Shown here: positions 23,985-35,059 of the stretch, piece by piece
How positions within the stretch are numbered: the stretch's first letter is position 1
How the letters are laid out: each line of letters starts with the position of its first letter
Source of the DNA: Calliopsis andreniformis
Taxonomy: Eukaryota > Arthropoda > Insecta > Hymenoptera > Andrenidae
Assembly: GCF_051401765.1 (NCBI RefSeq)
Contig: NW_027480423.1
Span: 8,556,001 to 8,620,000 of the forward strand
DNA length: 64,000 nt
Reading direction: 5' to 3'
Made by a program: the position numbers and the translations under genes
Notes under the pieces: generated by a model
Told to the model about the DNA's origin: nothing
The model's input: the letters and a program-made list of their open reading frames with translations, nothing else
The model's database searches: none

Positions 23985-26970
23985 TAGGGCCTATGAATTC
24001 AACGCCAGAAGCATAAAATACAATAAAGGTGCAACAGTTTTTCCATCGTATAACAGGAATAATTGCAACCAGTGTGAAGGTAATGGTATGTTCTACGTTC
24101 CGGGCAACCTAGGCTTCACTCTAGGGCGGTGCTCCACCAGATCAAATAGTTACGGCCTAAGAAGTCAGCGCCAGAAGCATAAATTACAATATAAGTACAA
24201 CAGCTTTTCCATCGTATATAATGTATATTTGCAAACAGTGTGGAAGTAATTGTCATTTCTACGTTCCGGGCAACCTAGGCTTCACGCTAGAGTGTTGCTC
24301 CACCAGATGGAATAGCTAGGGCCTTGGAAGTCAACGCCCGAAGCATAAAATGCAAAATAAATAGAACAGTTTTTCCATTGTATAAAACGAATAACTGCAA
24401 CCAGTGTGAAAGTACTGGTCATTTCTACGTTCCGGGTAACCTATGTTTCACTCTAGGGCGTTGCTCCACCAGGTCGAATAGCTAGGGACTTAGAATTTAA
24501 CGCCAGAAGGATAAAATGCAATATAAGTACAACAGTTTTTTCATCGTATAAAATGAATAATTGCAGACATTGTGAAAGTAATGGTCATTTCTACGATCCG
24601 GTCAACCTAGGCGTCACTCTAGGGCGTTGCTCCACCACGTCTAATAGCTACGGCCCTAGAAGTCAACGCCAGGAGCATAAAATACAACATAAATACAACA
24701 GCTTTTCCATCGTATAAAATGAATAACTGCAAACACTGTGCAAGTAATGGTCATTTCTACGTTCCGGGCAACCTAGGCTGCACTCTAGGGTGTTGCTCCA
24801 CCAGATGGAATAGCTAGGGCCTTAGAAGTGAACGCCCGAAGCATAAAATGCAAAATAAATATAACTGCTTTTCCATCGTACGAAACGAATAACAGCAACC
24901 AGTCTGAAAGTACTGGTCATTTCTACGTTCCGGGTAACCTAGGTCTCACACTAAGGCGTTGCTCCACCAGACCGAATAGCCAGGGACTTAGAATTCAACG
25001 CCAGAAGGATAAAATACAATATAAGTCCACAGTTTTTCCATCGTATGAAATGAATAATTGCAGACATTGTGAAAGTAATGGTCATTTCTACGTTCCGGGT
25101 TACCTAGGTTTCACACTAGGGCGTTGCTCCACCAGACCGAATAGCTAGGGACTTAGAATTCAACGCCAGAAGGATAAAATACAATATAAATACAACAGTT
25201 TTTCCATCATATAAAACGAATAATTGCAACCAGTATGAAAGTTCTGGTCATTTCTACGTTCCGGGCAGCCTAGGCTCCACTCTATGGCGCTCTTCCACCA
25301 CATCGAATAGCTACGGCCTCAGAAGTCAACGCCTGAAGCATAAAATACAATAAAAATACAACAGTCTTTCCATCCTATATCAGGAATAATTGCAACCCGT
25401 GTGAAAGTGATGGTCATTTCTACGTTCCGGGCAACATAGGCTTCACTCTATGGCGTTTTTCCTCCACATCGAATAGCTACGGCCGCAGAAGTCAACGCCT
25501 GAAGCATAAAATACAATAAAAATACAACAGTCTTTCCATCCTATAACAGGAATAATTGCAACCCGTGTGAAAGTGATGGTCATTTGTACGTTCCAGGCAA
25601 CCTAGGCTTCACTCTAGGGCGTTGCTCTACCAGATCGAATTGTTAGGGCCTAAGAAGTGAACGCCAGAAGCATAATATACAATATAAATATGACAGTTTT
25701 TCCATTGTATAAAACGAATAATAGCAATCAGTGTGAAAGTTGTGGTCATTTCTACGTTCCGGGCAACCTAGGCTTCACTCTAGGGCGTTGCTCTACCAGA
25801 TCGAATTGTTAGGGCCTAAGAAGTGAACGCCAGAAGCATAATATACAATATAAATACAACTGCTTTTCCATCGTACAAAATGAATAATTGCCAACAGTGT
25901 GAAAGTAATGGTCATATCTACGTTCCGGGCAACCTAGGCTTCACTGTAGGTCGTTGCTCCACCGGATCGAATAGCTAGCGACTTACAATTAAACGCCAGA
26001 GGCATAAAATGTAATAAAAATACAACAGTCTTTCCATCGTATAAAAGGAGTAATTGCAACCAGTGTGAAAGTAATGGTCATTCCGACGTACCGGGCAACC
26101 TAGGCTTCACTCTAGAGCGTTGCTCCACCAGATCGAAGAGTTAGGGCCTTAGAAGACAACGCCAGAAGCATAAGATACAATAAAGACGCAACAGTTTTTC
26201 CATCGTATAACAGGCGTAATTGCAAGCCGTGTGAAGGTAATGGTATGTTCTACGTTCCGGGCAACGTAGGCTTCACTCAAGTGCGGTGCTCCACCAGATC
26301 AAACAGCTGGGGCCTAAGAAGTCAACGCCAGAAGCATAAAATACGATAAAGATGCAACAGTTTTACCATCGTATAAAACGAATAATTGCAACCAGTGTGA
26401 AAGTTATGGTCATTTCTAAATTCCGAGCAACCTAGGCTTCACTCTATTGCGTTGCTCCAGCAGATTGAATAGTTAGGGCCTAAGAAGTGAAAGCCAGAAG
26501 CATAAAATTCAATATAAATACAACAGTTTTTCCATCATATAAAACGAGTAATTGCAACCAGTATGAAAGTTATGGTCATTTCTACTTTCCAGGCAACCTA
26601 CGCTACACACTAGGGCGTTGCTCCAACAGATTGAAGAGTCAGGGCCTTATAAGTCAACGCCCGAAGCATAAAATGCAATAAAAATACAACAGTTTTTCCA
26701 TCGTATAACAGGATTAATTGCAACCAGTTTGAATGTGATGGTCTTTTCTACGTTCCGGGCAACCTAGGCTTCACTCTAGGGCGTTGCTCCACTAGATCGA
26801 ATAGTTAGGGCCTAAGAAGTCAACGCCAGAAGCATGAAATACGATATAAATTCAACAGCTTTTCCATCGTATAAAACGAATAATGGTAACCAGTGTGAAA
26901 GTTATGGTCATTTCTACGTTCCGGTCAACCTAGGCTTCACTCTAGGACGTTGCTCCACCAGATCGAATAG
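23985..26970 (+). repeat. 18-mer HOR (2,987 bp), copy 1
   Basis: From GGCCTATGAA onward the sequence repeats at 26,972 with offset 2,987 bp (18 x 166 - 1). Shared private features include GTATATAATGTATATTTGC, TATAAGTCCACAG (short by about 2 bp), CACACTAAGGC, TATGGCGCTCTTCC and TATGGCGTTTTTCC. Copies differ by scattered single changes (for example GGCGTTG versus GGCTTTG near 24,957 and 27,944). Within the unit, monomers with TGTTAGGGCCTAAGAAGTG and ATAATATACAATAT also recur, and these have a relative at about 23,640 (offset 2,157 bp, 13-mer). Confidence 0.92.
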
Positions 26971-26971
26971 T

Positions 26972-29700
26972 TAGGGCCTATGAAGTCAACGCCAGAAGCA
27001 TAAAATACAATAAAGGTGCAACAGTTTTTCCATCGTATAACAGGAATAATTGCAACCAGTGTGAAGGTAATGGTATGTTCTACGTTCCGGGCAACCTAGG
27101 CTTCACTCTAGGGCGGTGCTCCACCAGATCAAATAGTTACGGCCTAAGAAGTCAGCGCCAGAAGCATAAATTACAATATAAGTACAACAGCTTTTCCATC
27201 GTATATAATGTATATTTGCAAACAGTGTGGAAGTAATTGTCATTTCTACGTTCCGGGCAACCTAGGCTTCACGCTAGAGTGTTGCTCCACCAGATGGAAT
27301 AGCTAGGGCCTTGGAAGTCAACGCCCGAAGCATAAAATGCAAAATAAATAGAACAGTTTTTCCATTGTATAAAACGAATAACTGCAACCAGTGTGAAAGT
27401 ACTGGTCATTTCTACGTTCCGGGTAACCTATGTTTCACTCTAGGGCGTTGCTCCACCAGATCGAATAGCTAGGGACTTAGAATTTAACGCCAGAAGGATA
27501 AAATGCAATATAAGTACAACAGTTTTTTCATCGTATAAAATGAATAATTGCAGACATTGTGAAAGTAATGGTCATTTCTACGTTCCGGTCAACCTAGGCG
27601 TCACTCTAGGGCGTTGCTCCACCACGTCTAATAGCTACGGCCTTAGAAGTCAACGCCAGGAGCATAAAATACAACATAAATACAACAGCTTTTCCATCGT
27701 ATAAAATGAATAACTGCAAACACTGTGCACGTAATGGTCATTTCTACGTTCCGGGCAACCTAGGCTGCAGTCTAGGGTGTTGCTCCACCAGATGGAATAG
27801 CTAGGGCCTTAGAAGTGAACGCCCGAAGCATAAAATGCAAAATAAATATAACTGCTTTTCCATCGTACGAAACGAATAACAGCAACCAGTCTGAAAGTAC
27901 TGGTCATTTCTACGTTCCGGGTAACCTAGGTCTCACACTAAGGCTTTGCTCCACCAGGCCGAATAGCCAGGGACTTAGAATTCAACGCCAGAAGGATAAA
28001 ATACAATATAAGTCCACAGTTTTTCCATCGTATGAAATGAATAATTGCAGACATTGTGAAAGTAATGGTCATTTCTACGTTCCGGGTTACCTAGGTTTCA
28101 CACTAGGGCGTTGCTCCACCAGACCGAATAGCTAGGGACTTAGAATTCAACGCCAGAAGGATAAAATACAATATAAATACAGCAGTTTTTCCATCATATA
28201 AAACGAATAATTGCAACCAGTATGAAAGTTCTGGTCATTTCTACGTTCCGGGCAGCCTAGGCTCCACTCTATGGCGCTCTTCCACCACATCGAATAGCTA
28301 CGGCCTCAGAAGTCAACGCCTGAAGCATAAAATACAATAAAAATACAACAGTCTTTCCATCCTATATCAGGAATAATTGCAACCCGTGTGAAAGTGATGG
28401 TCATTTCTACGTTCCGGGCAACATAGGCTTCACTCTATGGCGTTTTTCCTCCACATCGAATAGCTACGGCCGCAGAAGTCAACGCCTGAAGCATAAAATA
28501 CAATAAAAATACATCAGTCTTTCCATCCTATAACAGGAATAATTGCAACCCGTGTGAAAGTGATGGTCATTTGTACGTTCCAGGCAACCTAGGCTTCACT
28601 CTAGGGCGTTGCTCTACCAGATCGAATTGTTAGGGCCTAAGAAGTGAACGCCAGAAGCATAATATACAATATAAATATAACAGTTTTTCCATTGTATAAA
28701 ACGAATAATAGCAATCAGTGTGAAAGTTGTGGTCATTTCTACGTTCCGGCAACCTAGGCTTCACTCTAGGGCGTTGCTCTACCAGATCGAATTGTTAGGG
28801 CCTAAGAAGTGAACGCCAGAAGCATAATATACAATATAAATACAACTGCTTTTCCATCGTACAAAATGAATAATTGCCAACAGTGTGAAAGTAATGGTCA
28901 TATCTACGTTCCGGGCAACCTAGGCTTCACTGTAGGTCGTTGCTCCACCGGATCGAATAGCTAGCGACTTACAATTAAACGCCAGAGGCATAAAATGTAA
29001 TAAAAATACAACAGTCTTTCCATCGTATAAAAGGAGTAATTGCAACCAGTGTGAAAGTGATGGTCATTCCGACGTACCGGGCAACCTAGGCTTCACTCTA
29101 GAGCGTTGCTCCACCAGATCGAAGAGTTAGGGCCTTAGAAGACAACGCCAGAAGCATAAGATACAATAAAGACGCAACAGTTTTTCCATCGTATAACAGG
29201 CGTAATTGCAACCCGTGTGAAGGTAATGGTATGTTCTACGTTCCGGGCAACGTAGGCTTCACTCAAGTGCGGTGCTCCACCAGATCAAACAGCTGGGGCC
29301 TAAGAAGTCAACGCCAGAAGCATAAAATACGATAAAGATGCAACAGTTTTACCATCGTATAAAACGAATAATTCCAACCAGTGTGAAAGTTATGGTCATT
29401 TCTAAATTCCGAGCAACCTAGGCTTCACTCTATTGCGTTGCTCCAGCAGATTGAATAGTTAGGGCCTAAGAAGTGAACGCCAGAAGCATAAAATTCAATA
29501 TAAATACAACAGTTTTTCCATCATATAAAACGAGAAATTGCAACCAGTATGAAAGTTATGGTCATTTCTACTTTCCAGGCAACCTAGGCTACACACTAGG
29601 GCGTTGCTCCAGCAGATTCAATAGTTAGGGCCTTAGAAGTCAATGCCCGAAGCATAAAATGCAATAAAAGTACAACAGTTTTTCCATCATATAACAGGAA
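26972..29700 (+). repeat. 18-mer HOR (2,987 bp), copy 2
   Basis: Second copy, the last large block before the polarity switch. It carries a one-base loss (ACGTTCCGGCAACC near 28,745). Similarity to copy 1 fades between about 29,600 and 29,700, so the unit appears truncated shortly before the junction. Confidence 0.9.
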
Positions 29701-29801
29701 TAATTGCAACCAGTTCGAAAGTGATGGTCATTTCTACGTTCCGGGCAATCTCGGCTTCACTCTAGGGCGTTGCTCCACCAGATCGAACAGGTAGGGCCTT
29801 T

Positions 29802-29871
29802 GAAGTCAAAGCCCGAAGCATAAAATACAAAATAAACAGAACAGTCTTTCCACTGTATAAAACGAATAATT
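29802..29871 (+). repeat. Last, truncated plus-strand monomer
   Basis: Begins with GAAGTCAAAGCCCGAAGC and ends at CGAATAATT after about 70 bp, just where TGCAACCAGTG would normally follow. It is otherwise an ordinary monomer. Confidence 0.9.
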
Positions 29872-29895
29872 ATAATAAATAATTATAAATATAAC
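29865..29895. other. Array polarity-switch junction (A/T-rich)
   Basis: Left-arm sequence stops within AATAATT. A 13-bp unit beginning AATAATTATAA is then present twice in tandem (29,865 and 29,878), and TATAAATATAAC (29,884-29,895) leads into GCTTCTGGCG, the first recognisable minus-strand sequence. Bases 29,872-29,895 are A/T except the final C. Each 13-mer contains the self-complementary ATAATTAT. TATAAATATAAC also occurs in plus-strand monomers (for example near 14,850), so the true breakpoint may lie between it and GCTTCTGG. No transposon or unique DNA is present. An assembly error cannot be excluded from sequence alone. Confidence 0.9.
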
Positions 29896-29994
29896 GCTTC
29901 TGGCGTTGAATTCTAAGTCCCTAAGTATTCGATCTCGTGGAGCAACGCCCTACAGTGAAGCTTAGGTTGCCCGGAACGTAGAAATGACCATCAC

Positions 29995-30815
29995 TTTCAC
30001 ACTGGTTGCAATTATTCCTGTTATACGATGGAAAAGCTGTTGTATCTATATAGTATTTTATGCTTCTGGCGTTGACTTCTTAGGCCCTAACTATTCCATC
30101 TGGTGGAACAACGCCCTAGGGTGAACCCTAGGTTGTCCGGAACGTGGAAATGACCATAACTTTCACACTGGTTGCAATTATTCGTTTTATATAATGGAAA
30201 AACTGTCGTATTTATATTGTATTTTATGCTTCTGGCGTTGACTTCTAAGGCCGTAGCTATTGGATGTGGTGGAGCAACGCCCTAGAGTGACGCCTAGGTT
30301 GCCCGGAACGTAGAAATGACCATTACTTTCACACTGTTTGCAATTATTCATTTTATACGATGGAAAGGCTGTTGCATCTTTATTGTATTTTATGCTTCTG
30401 GCATTGACTTCTAAGCCCCTTACTATTCGATCTGGTGTAGCAACGCCCTAGAGTGAAGCCTAGGTTGCCCGGTACGTAGAAATGACCATTACCTTCACGC
30501 TTGTTGCAATTATTCCTGTTACTCGATGAAAAAGCTGTTGCACTTCTTATTGCGTTTTATGCTTCAGGCGTTGACTTCTAAGGCCGTAGCTATTCGATGT
30601 GGCGGAGCAACGCCCTAGAGTGAAGCCTAGGTTGGCCGGAACGTAGAAATGGCCATTACTTTCACACTGCTTGCAATTATTCGTTTTATACGATGGAAAA
30701 GCTGTTGTATTTATATCGTATTTAGTGCTTCTGGCGTTGGCTTCTTAGGCCCTAACTATTCCATCTGGTGGAGCAACGCCCTTGGGTGAAGCCTAGGTTG
30801 CCCGGAACGTAGAAA
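29995..30815 (-). repeat. 5-monomer block next to the junction, copy 1 of 3
   Basis: Tagged by TTGTATCTATATAGTATTTT, CTAGGGTGAACCCTAGGTTG, TGTTGCACTTCTTATTGCG and CTAGGTTGGCCGGAACG. Nearly identical copies start at about 40,157 (offset 10,162 bp) and 42,977. The offset is 61 x 166 + 36, consistent with the 39-bp insertion between them. The DNA flanking the inversion is therefore a copy of material found deep in the right arm. Confidence 0.9.
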
Positions 30816-31685
30816 TGACCAACACTTTCACACTGGTAGCAATTATTCCTTTTATACGATGGAAGAACTGTTGTATTTATATTGTATTTTATGCTTCTGG
30901 CGTTGAATTCTAAGGCACTAACTATTCGCTCTGGTGGACCAACGCCCTGAAGTGAAGCCTAGGATGCCCGGAACATAGAAATGACCATCACTTTCAAACT
31001 GGTTGCTTTATTCCTGTTATATGATGGAAAAAGTGTTGTATTTTTATTGCATTTTATGTTTCGGGCGTTGACTTCTAAGGCCCTAACTATTAGATTTGTT
31101 GGAGCAACGACCTAGGGTGAAGCCCAGGTTGCCCGGAAAGTAGAAATGTCCATAACTTTCATACTGGTTGCTATTATTCGTTTTATACGATGGAAAAACT
31201 GTTGTATTTGTATTGTATTTTATGGTTCTGGCGTTCACTTCTAAGGCCCTAACCCTTCGATGTGGTGGAGCAACGCCTCAGAGTTAAGTCTAGGATGCCC
31301 GAAACGCTGAAATGGTCATTACTTTCACATTGGTTGCAATTATACGTTTAATACGATGGAAAAGCTGTTGTATTTATATCGTATTTTATGCTTCTGGCGT
31401 TGACTTCTTAGGCCCTAACTATTCCATCTGGTGGAACAACGCCCTAGGGTGAAGCCTAGGTTGCCCGGAACGTAGAAATGACCATAACTTTCACACTGGT
31501 AGCAATTATTCGTTTTATACGATGGAAGAACTGTTATATTTGTATTGTTCTTTATACTTCTGGTGTTGACTTCTAAGCCCCTAACTATTCGATCTGGTGG
31601 AGCAACGCCCTAGAGTGAAGCCTAGGTTGCCGGGAACGTGGAAATGACCATCGCTTTCACACTGGTTGCAATTATTCCTGTTATA

Positions 31686-31921
31686 CGATGGAAAAGCTGT
31701 TGTATTTATATCGTATTTTATGCTTCTGGCGTCGACTTCTTAGCCTCTAACTATACCATCTGATGGAACAACGCCCTAGGGTGAAGCCTAGGTTGCCCTG
31801 GACGTAGAAATGAACATTACTTTCACACTGGTTGCAATTATTCGTTTTATACAATGGAAAAACTGTTGTACTTATTTTGTTTTTGATGCTTCTAGCGTTG
31901 ACTTCTTAGGCCCTAACTATT
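31686..31921 (-). repeat. 371-bp-offset local duplication, copy 1
   Basis: GGCGTCGACTTCTTAGCCTC with ACTATACCATCTGATGG and TTGCCCTGGACG, then ACTTATTTTG and GATGCTTCTAGCG. It recurs at 32,057-32,292. Offset 371 bp = 2 monomers + 39 bp, so the duplication spans the 39-bp insertion. Confidence 0.9.
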
Positions 31922-31976
31922 CGATCGGGTGGAGCAACGCCTTAGAGTGAAACGTAGGTTACTCGGAACGTAGAAA

Positions 31977-32054
31977 TGACCATTACATTCACACTGGTTG
32001 CAATTATTCCTGTTATGACCATTACTTTCACATTGTTTGCAATTATTCATATTA
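31977..32054 (-). repeat. 39-bp insertion: partial monomer duplication
   Basis: Landmarks at 31,897 and 32,102 are 205 bp apart. TGACCATTAC starts at 31,977 and again at 32,016, each followed by a TTCACA(C/T)TG(G/T)TTGCAATTATTC version. The first copy breaks off at CCTGTTAT. The two halves are different subtypes (CCTGTTAT and CATATTATACG), so this is a join between two monomers rather than a simple slippage copy. Confidence 0.9.
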
Positions 32055-32056
32055 TA

Positions 32057-32292
32057 CGATGGAAAAGCTGTTGTATTTATATCGTATTTTATGCTTCTGG
32101 CGTCGACTTCTTAGCCTCTAACTATACCATCTGATGGAACAACGCCCTAGGGTGAAGCCTAGGTTGCCCTGGACGTAGAAATGAACATTACTTTCACACT
32201 GGTTGCAATTATTCGTTTTATACAATGGAAAAACTGTTGTACTTATTTTGTATTTGATGCTTCTAGCGTTGACTTCTTAGGCCCTAACTATT
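32057..32292 (-). repeat. 371-bp-offset local duplication, copy 2
   Basis: Nearly identical to 31,686-31,921; one difference is GTATTTGATGC for GTTTTTGATGC. It diverges where CTATTCCATCTGG replaces CTATTCGATCGGG. Confidence 0.9.
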
Positions 32293-33084
32293 CCATCTGG
32301 TGGAACAACGCCCTAGGGTGAAGCCTAGGTTGCCCGGAACGTAGAAATGACCATATCTTTCACACTGATAGCAATCAATCGTTTTATTCAATGGAAGAAT
32401 TGTTACAATTATACTGTATTTTATGCTTCTGGTGTTGCCCTCTAATGCCCTAACTATTCGATCTGGTGGAGCAACGCCCTAGAGTGAAGCCTAGGTTGCC
32501 GGGAACATAGAAATGACCATCACTTTCACACTGGTTGCAATTATTCCTGTTATACGATGGAAAAGCTGTTGTATCTATATCGTATTTTATGCTTCTGGCG
32601 TTGACTTCTTAGGCCCTAACTATTCCATCTGGTGGAACAACGCCCTAGGGTGAACCCTAGGTTGTCCGGAACGTAGAAATGACCATAACTTTCACACTGG
32701 TTGCAATTATTCGTATTATACAATGGAAGAGCTGTCGTATTTATATTGTATTTTATGCTACTGGCGTTGACTTCTAAGGCCGTAGCTATTGGATGTGGTG
32801 GAGGAACGCCCTAGAGTGACGCCTAGGTTGCCCGGAACGTAGAAATGACCATTACCTTCACGCTTGTTGCAATTATTCCTGTTACTCGACGAAAAAGCTG
32901 TTGCATTTCTTATTGTATTTTATGCTTCTGGCTTTGGCTTCTAAGTCCGTAACAATTAGATGTGGTGGAGCAACGCCCTAGAGTGAAGCCAAGGTTGCCC
33001 GGAAAGTAGAAATGACCATAACTTTCATACTGGTTCAATTATTCGTTTTATACGATGGAAAAACTGTTGTATTTATATTGTATT

Positions 33085-33440
33085 TTATGTTTCTGACGTT
33101 GAATTCTAAGGCCGTAGCTATTGGATGTGGTGGAGCAACGCCCTAGAGTTAAACCTAGGTTACCCGGAACGTAGAAATGACCAGTACTTTCACACTGTTT
33201 GCAGTTATTCCTGTTACACGATGGAAAAACTGTTGCATATTTATTGTATTTTGTGCTTCTGGCGTCGACTACTAAGGCCCTAACTGTTCGATCTGGTGGA
33301 GCAACGCCCTAGATTGAAGCCTAGGTTGCCCGGAACGTAGAAATGGTCATAACTTTCATACTGGTAGCAATTATTCGTTGTATACAATGGAAAAACTGTC
33401 TCTATTTATTTTGTATTTTATGCTTCTGGCGTTGACTTCT
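33085..33440 (-). repeat. Two-monomer block with copies at 34.4 and 45.5 kb
   Basis: AGAGTTAAACCTAGGTTACC, then CCAGTACTTTCACACTG, GCATATTTATTGTATTTTG and GTCGACTACTAAGG. AAACCTAGG lies at 33,151, 34,480 (offset 1,329 bp, 8 x 166 + 1) and 45,597 (offset 12,446 bp, 75 x 166 - 4). The 45.5-kb copy is the closest to this one, with the same GTCGACTACTAAG and CTGTCTCTATTTATTTTG. Confidence 0.83.
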
Positions 33441-35059
33441 AAGGCCCTAACTCTTCTATCTGGTGGAGCAACGCCTCAGAGTTAAGTCTAGGATGCACGA
33501 AACGCCGAAATGATCATTACTTTCACATTGGTTGCAATTATACGTTTTATACGATGGAAAAGCTATTGTATTTATATCGTATTTTTTGCTTCTGGCGTTG
33601 TCTTCTTAGGCCCTAACTATTCCATCTGGTGGAACAACGCCCTAGGGTGAAGCCTACGTTGCCCGGAACGTAGAAATGACACCAACTTTCACACTGGTAG
33701 CAATTAATCGTTTTATACAATGGAAGAACTGTTATATTTATACTGTATTTTATGCTTCTGATGTTCACTTCTAAGGCCCTAACTATTCGATCTGGTGGAG
33801 CAACGCCCTATAGTGAAGCCTAGGTTGCCGGGAACGTAGAAATGACCATCACTTTCACACTCGTTGCAATTATTCATTTTATACGATGGAAAAGCTGTTG
33901 TATTTATATTGTCTTTTATGCTTCTGGCGTTGACTTCTAAGGCCGTAGCTATTAGATGTGGTGGAGCAACGCCCTAGTGTGACGCCTAGGTTGCTCGGAA
34001 CGTAGAAATGACCATTACTTTCACAATGTTTGCAATTATTCATTTTATACGATGGAAAAACTGTTGTACTTATATTGTATTTTATCCTTCTGGCGTTGAT
34101 TTCTAGGTCCCTAGCTATTCGATCTGGTGGAGCAACGCCCTAGAGTTAAACCTAGGTTACCCGAAACACAGAAATGACCAGTACTTTCACACTGTCTGCA
34201 GTTATTCCTGTTATACGATGGAAAAACTGTTGCATCTTTATTGTATTTTATGCTTCTGGCGTTGACTACTAAGGCCCCAACTGTTCGATCTGGTGGAGCA
34301 ACGCCCTAGAGTGTAGCCTAGGTTGCTCGGAATGTTGAAATGTCCATAACTTTCACACTGGTTGCAATTATTCGTTTTATACGATGGAAAAACTGTTGCA
34401 TCTGTATTGCATTTTATGCTTCTGGCGTTGATTTCTAAGTCCCTAGCTATTAGATCTGGTGGAGCAACGCCCTAGAGTTAAACCTAGGTTACCCGGAACG
34501 TAGAAATGACGGGTACATTCACACTGTTTGCAGTAATTCCTGGTACACGATGGAAAAACTGTTGCATATTTATTGTATTTTGTGCTTCTGGCGTTGACTA
34601 CTAAGGCCCTAACTGTTCGATCTGGTGGAGCAACGCCCTAGAGTGAAGCCTAGGTTGCCCGGAACGTAGAAATGACCATAACTTTCATACTGGTAGCAAT
34701 TATTCGTTATATACAATGGAAAAACTGTTCTATTTATTTTGTATTTTATGCTTCTGGCGTTGACTTCTTAGGCCCTAACTATTCCATCTGGTGGAACAAC
34801 GCCCTAGGGTGAACCCTAGGTTGTCCGGAACGTAGAAATGACCATAACTTTCACACTGGTTGCAATTATTCGTTTTATACAATGGAAGAACTGTCTTATT
34901 TATATTGTATTTTATGCTACTGGCGTTTACTTCTAAGGCCGTAGCTATTGGCTGTGGTGGAGCAACGCCCTAGAGTTAAACCTAGGTTACCCGGAACGTA
35001 GAAATGACCAGTACTTTCACAATGTTTGCAATTATTCATTTTATTCGATGGAAAAGCTG

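Larger units (their letters stand above)
1..29871 (+). repeat. Satellite array, left arm (166-bp monomers, plus orientation)
   Basis: About 180 head-to-tail copies of a 166-bp monomer, phased here on GAAGTCAACGCC. Landmarks in order: GAAGTCAACGCC; an A/T-rich stretch with AAGCATAAAATAC and ATATAAATACAACAG; TTTTTCCATCGTATAAAACG; AATAATTGCAACCAGTGTG; GGTCATTTCTACGTTCCGGG; CAACCTAGGCTTCACTC; TAGGGCGTTGCTCCACCAG; ATCGAATAGTTAGGGCC. From the first phased landmark at 120 to the last at 29,802 there are 179 repeats, 32 bp short of exactly 179 x 166, and a 69-bp deletion plus a 36-bp insertion account for 33 of those bp. Monomer subtypes differ by scattered substitutions such as CAAACAG, CAATCAG, CTACCAG and CAACCCG in the same slot. 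The arm starts mid-monomer at the window edge. I see no non-satellite DNA in it. A (peri)centromeric role is inferred from monomer size and HOR structure, not shown. Confidence 0.96.

Noticed and set aside
24828..25148. Zinc-knuckle-like CNQCESNGH (C-x2-C-x4-H) pattern in several frames
   Set aside because: It comes from the AATTGCAACCAGTGTGAAAG part of the monomer, lacks the final cysteine of a CCHC knuckle, and appears wherever that frame happens to be open. Chance resemblance to Gag-type knuckles.
29872..29895. Mobile element or target-site scar at the polarity switch
   Set aside because: Only about 24 bp of A/T sequence lies between the arms. There are no terminal inverted repeats, LTR ends, poly(A) tail with coding remnant, or flanking target duplication; the 13-bp tandem copy is internal to the A/T tract.
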